Assembly: GCA_964624465.1 (NCBI GenBank)
Contig: CAZUZD010000264.1
Location: 1-8,984, forward strand
Direction: 5' to 3'
Length of the DNA: 8,984 bases
Source of the DNA: CAZUZD01 sp964624465
GTDB taxonomy: Bacteria; Planctomycetota; Planctomycetia; Isosphaerales; Isosphaeraceae
Both the position numbers and the translations under genes were made by a program. Under the pieces are notes generated by a model. The model was not told where the DNA came from, did no database searches, and saw nothing but the letters and a program-made list of their open reading frames with translations. Positions 6,189-8,984 of this stretch are shown piece by piece. The first letter of the stretch is position 1. The number at the start of each line of letters is the position of its first letter.

Positions 6189-6720
6189 GCGGCTTCACCG
6201 GTCGGTAGACGAAGGTCTCTTCCTTCACGTCGCCGTCCTTCTCGCCCAGGGCGATGAAGCCCCGGATCGAGCCGTCGGGCTGCTTCCGGAAGGTCAGGCC
6301 CTCGAACCAGAGCGCCTCGGGCGTGGCCTTCACGAGGCGGAACGTCTGCATGGCGTCCTTCTCCTCCCACGCTCGCAGGTCGGCGTGGAAGTGCTTGAGC
6401 TTCATCGAGACGCTGGCCTGCTCCTCGGCGAGGATCATGAGCTCGTAGAAGACGGCCTTGCCATTCTCGTGCAGGCGGAAGACCCCGAGCATGGTTCCCC
6501 CCTGCGCCGGCAGCCAGAGCTCCTCGGCCGTCCCGCCGAGGAACTCCCCCTCCCAGTGGCCGACGAGCAGGCCGACATCGGCGAGCGTGGCCGGCGGCCG
6601 GGCCGCCCCGGCGTCGAGCTTGAGCGTGTTCGGCGTCTGCTGCGCCTGCGCGTGGGTTGGCGTCGGCGCCGTGAACAAGGCGGCGATCAGGAGGGCCGCA
6701 ACGCCTGAGGGTCGGCTCAT
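6184..6720 (-). CDS. Small secreted DUF6265-like protein
   Basis: The product has 178 residues with a Sec signal peptide: a hydrophobic core around 7-18 and probable cleavage after THA at residue 24. The mature part matches what I know of the DUF6265 family: a W-x-G entry motif (LLVGHWEGEF, 51-60), then EELWLPAQGGTMLGVFR (66-82), then GKAVFYELMIL (87-97) and a late region where FRLV and FEGLTF recur. Such proteins are small predicted beta-barrels of unknown function, often annotated as hypothetical exported proteins. The ATG at 6720 has GGAGA (6726-6730 on +) six bases upstream. It lies 55 bases downstream of the methyltransferase gene on the same strand, so it could belong to that transcript or have its own start; the 14-base palindrome in the gap argues for some separation. 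Confidence 0.85.
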   Translation of the reverse strand: MSRPSGVAALLIAALFTAPTPTHAQAQQTPNTLKLDAGAARPPATLADVGLLVGHWEGEFLGGTAEELWLPAQGGTMLGVFRLHENGKAVFYELMILAEEQASVSMKLKHFHADLRAWEEKDAMQTFRLVKATPEALWFEGLTFRKQPDGSIRGFIALGEKDGDVKEETFVYRPVKPR

Positions 6721-6760
6721 GACGATCTCCGATGTGGTGGGGGAACAAGCGATGGGGAGC

Positions 6761-6774
6761 GGGGCCCGGGCCCC
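6761..6774. terminator. 14-base GC palindrome after the methyltransferase stop
   Basis: GGGGCCCGGGCCCC is a perfect palindrome ending one base before the methyltransferase stop codon (6776-6778). It could form a short hairpin at the 3' end of the methyltransferase message, or a site at the start of the DUF6265-like gene. No T-run follows. Confidence 0.25.
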
Positions 6775-6775
6775 C

Positions 6776-7501
6776 TCATCCGGCCCCGGAGTCCCGCCGG
6801 CGGCCGACGAGGACGAGCTGGAAGGGCGGCCGTCGCCGCACGGTCCACGCGAAGCCGGGAATCTCGGCGGTCAGGTCGCGGAGCTCGGGGGCGGTGAACC
6901 CGCGGAGCACCGAGAGCGGGCCGTCGTACCGGACGAGCCGGTTGCGGGTGAAGACGCGGCTCCAGGCGACGAAGCCGGCGTACGCCAGCCAGTGGCGCTC
7001 GATGTCGAGCACCAGCACCCGCCGGCTCGCCACCCGCGCCATCTCGGACAGCAGCCTCACGAGCGGCGGCCCGCTGAAGTGGTGGGCGAACTTCACGGCC
7101 GTCACCAGGTCGACCGACCGGTCGGCCAGGGGGATCCGGAGCGCATCGCCGCCCAGGGCCGCCAGGCCCCCGGCCGCCGCCAGCCCCAGCGCGGTCGGGT
7201 CGCGGTCGAGGATCGCCACGCGCGGGTCCAGGCCCTCCCGTCGCAGCACGGCGCCGGCCAGCACGGCGAGGTCGCCCGAGCCCGAGCCGACATCGAGCAC
7301 GCGCGGGGACGGACCAGGCCGGTCCTCCCGCACGAACCGCCGGAGCTCGGAGCTCAGGGTGGCCCGGTTGCCGAGCTGGCGATTGACGCGCTGGAGCACG
7401 CGGTAGGCGTCGGCGACCTCGGCCTCGGGCAGCCCCGGGGCGTCCATCAGCTCGGGCTCGTCGCGGCGGGCCGGGGTCAGCGGCGACCAGGATCGTGGCA
7501 T
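6776..7501 (-). CDS. Class I SAM-dependent methyltransferase
   Basis: The 241-residue product is a Rossmann-fold methyltransferase. Motif I is VLDVGSGSGDLAV (68-80), the acidic residue ending beta-2 is D99 in AILDRD, and GDALRIPLADRSVDLVTAVKFAHHF (118-142) covers motifs II-III. VLVLDIER (162-169) is the later strand. The N-terminal stretch EPELMDAPGLP...VLQRVNRQLG (15-44) resembles the methyltransferases that sit beside type III polyketide synthases and FAD-dependent oxidoreductases in many bacteria, acting on alkylated aromatic or pyrone products; that is recalled, not searched. No such synthase is in the window. The start ATG (7501-7499) shares its A with the TGA stop of the upstream gene (TGATG), so translation is probably coupled; the ELMD methionine at residue 19 is a less likely start. 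The substrate is unknown. Confidence 0.87.
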   Translation of the reverse strand: MPRSWSPLTPARRDEPELMDAPGLPEAEVADAYRVLQRVNRQLGNRATLSSELRRFVREDRPGPSPRVLDVGSGSGDLAVLAGAVLRREGLDPRVAILDRDPTALGLAAAGGLAALGGDALRIPLADRSVDLVTAVKFAHHFSGPPLVRLLSEMARVASRRVLVLDIERHWLAYAGFVAWSRVFTRNRLVRYDGPLSVLRGFTAPELRDLTAEIPGFAWTVRRRPPFQLVLVGRRRDSGAG

Positions 7502-8478
7502 CAGCGGGCCCCAGGGCCGGAGGGAGCCGGCGCGGTCAGCTCGCCGGTCGGGCCGTGATCGCGGAGGGCGGCGCGCACGACGCGCTCCAGCTCGGCCGAC
7601 TCCTCGGGTGTCGCCGGATCGCGCACCGACCAGGCCTGGAGCTCGGGGGCCATCGGGAGGGACGGGCCCGGCGGCAGCCGGTCGATGGCGAACCGCCAGC
7701 CGATCGGCAGTCGTCCCAGCGCCCGGTCGGCCTTCACGTTCACGCCGCAGCGGAACTCCAGCGACCGGGGCAGCTGCACGAGCGACTCCGGCGGCCGGCG
7801 CCGGGCGGGATCGACGTCGACCGGCCAGACGACCGTCCGCAGCGCCCCGGTCTCGTCGTCGACCAGCACGGCGTACCGCAGGTAGATCGAGCGGTTGGGC
7901 GACTTCTGGGAGTCGGACCACTCGACCGAGGCGTCGTAGAGCACGAACGTCGCGGTGCGGGCCGCCAGCCGGCCCCGGGCCAGGGCGGCCTCGGCGCGAC
8001 CGAGGGTCAGCTTGTCGAGCATCGAGAGCGACACGCCCAGGCGGTCGACGGTGTCGGAGGTGATGACCACCACCCCGCCGTCGTGCGACAGGCCCAGGCC
8101 GGTGCCGAGCCGGTGGATGGCGTACCGGGTGGCCCCGGGTCCGGGGCGAGGCCGGACGTCGGCCAGCACGGCGGTGTGGAACCGCTCGGCCAGGTCGCGG
8201 GCGAACCCCGGTAGCGAGTCGACCTCGCCCGAGTCGATGCGCGTGACCGACTCGACCACCCGCTCCGACCATCCCTCGGGCAGCCCGCGATCGAGCCGCG
8301 CGCCGGGCTCCAGGGGCACCAGCTCGGGCACGACCGCCCCCGTGGCGCCCGGCGGCGCCGGCCGGGGTGGCGGGTCGGGGGGGCCACCGAAGCTGACGCG
8401 CCAGGCGGTCCAGCCGGCCCCGACGAGCGTCGTCATCGCGATCGCGAGAATCGGCGCAATCGTGCGAGCTTGTGTCAT
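7501..8478 (-). CDS. Membrane-anchored protein of unknown function
   Basis: The predicted product has 325 residues and I do not recognise the family. A single hydrophobic segment at about 8-26 (APILAIAMTTLVGAGW) should act as a signal anchor, followed by a proline-rich linker (33-44) and a soluble domain outside the cytoplasm. Visible features are an Asp/Glu-containing helix (about 72-105), strand-rich pieces such as GGVVVITSDTVDRLGVSLSML (134-154) and SIYLRYAVLVDDETGALRTVVWPVD (197-221), and one cysteine (C244). The ATG at 8478 is preceded by GAGGAA (8487-8492 on +) 8 bases upstream, a good ribosome site. The protein-like composition, the GC-rich third codon positions and the one-base stop/start overlap with the methyltransferase make it a real gene. 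The overlap suggests the two products work together, but no enzymatic motif supports a specific role. Confidence 0.83.
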   Translation of the reverse strand: MTQARTIAPILAIAMTTLVGAGWTAWRVSFGGPPDPPPRPAPPGATGAVVPELVPLEPGARLDRGLPEGWSERVVESVTRIDSGEVDSLPGFARDLAERFHTAVLADVRPRPGPGATRYAIHRLGTGLGLSHDGGVVVITSDTVDRLGVSLSMLDKLTLGRAEAALARGRLAARTATFVLYDASVEWSDSQKSPNRSIYLRYAVLVDDETGALRTVVWPVDVDPARRRPPESLVQLPRSLEFRCGVNVKADRALGRLPIGWRFAIDRLPPGPSLPMAPELQAWSVRDPATPEESAELERVVRAALRDHGPTGELTAPAPSGPGAR

Positions 8479-8784
8479 CGTTCAGGTTCCTCGGCCACCG
8501 ATCGGATTGAGCTGATGAGCGGTGAGCCCGCCGTCCGATCGAGACTTCCGGCGACCCCGGGGTGGGTCGTGCCGCGACCCCGCGGGCGCCGGTGACCGCC
8601 CGATCTTACCGGGTTCGGGCCCCGGCCCCCATGCCAAGGGCGGTCGCGGCCGCCGGCCCCCCCTGAGCCGGTCGCGGGCGGGGGTCCGGCGCCGGCACCC
8701 CCCCGTGAGGTGGGGCCACGCGGGGGACGGAGCGGGATGGGACCTGGCGGCGGAGCCGTGGATACGAACGGGAAAGGAGAACCG
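8479..8784. other. Divergent intergenic region
   Basis: This 306-base gap separates the leftward membrane-protein gene from the rightward ThuA-like gene. I see no gene in it; open frames across it on both strands are Arg/Pro-rich and not protein-like. It contains the alternating motif CGACCC-GGGTCG-CGACCC (8552-8580), several G- or C-runs between 8660 and 8730, and a strong ribosome site AGGAG (8775-8779) for the gene at 8785. No convincing promoter boxes were found. Confidence 0.6.
8552..8580. repeat. Alternating complementary hexamers
   Basis: CGACCC (8552-8557), GGGTCG (8564-8569) and CGACCC (8575-8580) follow one another with 6- and 5-base spacers. The central hexamer can pair with either neighbour, so two mutually exclusive short hairpins are possible. 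This may be a binding site or merely chance in GC-rich DNA. Confidence 0.35.
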
Positions 8785-8984
8785 ATGAGATCGATGCGAC
8801 GGCCGGCGATGCGGTCGGGATGGGCGCTCGCCCTCGTGGCGGCGGGCGGGGTCTTCGCGGCGGCGGCCGCCTGATACCTGGGCGCTGGCTCGGCGGGGGC
8901 CTAGGAGAATATTCTCAAGGTCCTCGTCTTCACGGGCGGGCCGATCCACTACTGCCACGGGATCGGCCTCTCCCTGGAGGACAC
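8785..8984 (+). pseudogene. Secreted ThuA-like gene interrupted by two in-frame stops (3' end outside window)
   Basis: AGGAG (8775-8779) precedes an ATG at 8785. The frame encodes a typical signal peptide start (MRSMRRPAMRSGWALALVAA, then GGVFAAAAA), then TGA (8872-8874), YLGAGSAGA, TAG (8902-8904) and ENILKVLVFTGGPIHYCHGIGLSLED to the window edge. Every codon from 8914 to 8982 ends in G or C, as in real genes here, so the frame past the stops is coding-like. Each stop is one transition from a sense codon (TGG Trp, CAG Gln), and with Gln restored AGA-QEN would be a good signal-peptidase site. VLVFTGGPIHYCHGIG resembles the first strand and His-containing loop of ThuA-like (class I amidotransferase-fold) domains, common in Planctomycetota. 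No ATG, GTG or TTG start lies after the second stop inside the window. A sequencing error, a recent pseudogene or start further right are the alternatives. Confidence 0.55.

Noticed and set aside
8872..8874. TGA read as selenocysteine
   Set aside because: It falls inside a signal peptide, where selenocysteine would serve no purpose, a second stop (TAG) follows 27 bases later, and I see no convincing selenocysteine hairpin right after it.
8482..8958. 158-residue minus-strand open frame and an 88-residue plus-strand frame in the right intergenic region
   Set aside because: Both are rich in Arg, Pro, Ser and Gly with no domain. The minus frame also runs antisense to the ThuA-like coding sequence.

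Overview
The window is very GC-rich, with almost every codon ending in G or C. It reads as ordinary chromosomal DNA of a soil or freshwater bacterium. The mix of proteins suggests Planctomycetota, perhaps the Isosphaeraceae/Gemmataceae side: a thioredoxin-domain lipoprotein with a long proline-rich insert, twin-arginine secreted proteins of unknown family, many strand switches and a final ThuA-like gene. This placement is inference from protein style, not from a marker gene. No tRNA, rRNA, CRISPR array, insertion sequence or prophage gene was seen.

Layout from left to right. (1) 1-449 (+): the C-terminal part of accD, the acetyl-CoA carboxylase beta subunit, followed by a perfect hairpin. (2) 653-2182 (+): a secreted Tat-signal protein of unknown function that looks built from two copies of one histidine-containing unit. 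(3) 2363-2854 and 3093-3701 (-): rnhA (RNase HI) preceded on its strand by lexA (SOS repressor), separated by a 238-base spacer with inverted repeats. (4) 3888-5195 (-): a lipoprotein with TPR-like helices and a TlpA/ResA-like redox domain, divergent from (5) 5368-6162 (+): a PIG-L/LmbE-type zinc deacetylase. (6) 6184-6720, 6776-7501 and 7501-8478 (-): transcribed in the order membrane-anchored unknown protein, SAM-dependent methyltransferase (stop and start share one base), then a small secreted DUF6265-like protein. (7) 8785-8984 (+): the start of a secreted ThuA-like gene whose signal-peptide region carries two in-frame stop codons; it runs off the window.

Most genes are housekeeping or of general function: fatty-acid synthesis, DNA damage control, RNA-DNA hybrid removal, envelope redox chemistry. 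They do not form one pathway. The most noteworthy items are the internal duplication in the Tat protein with its repeated histidine spacing, the doubly interrupted ThuA-like gene at the right edge, and the translationally coupled methyltransferase/membrane-protein pair. I found no convincing evidence for a new multi-gene system.
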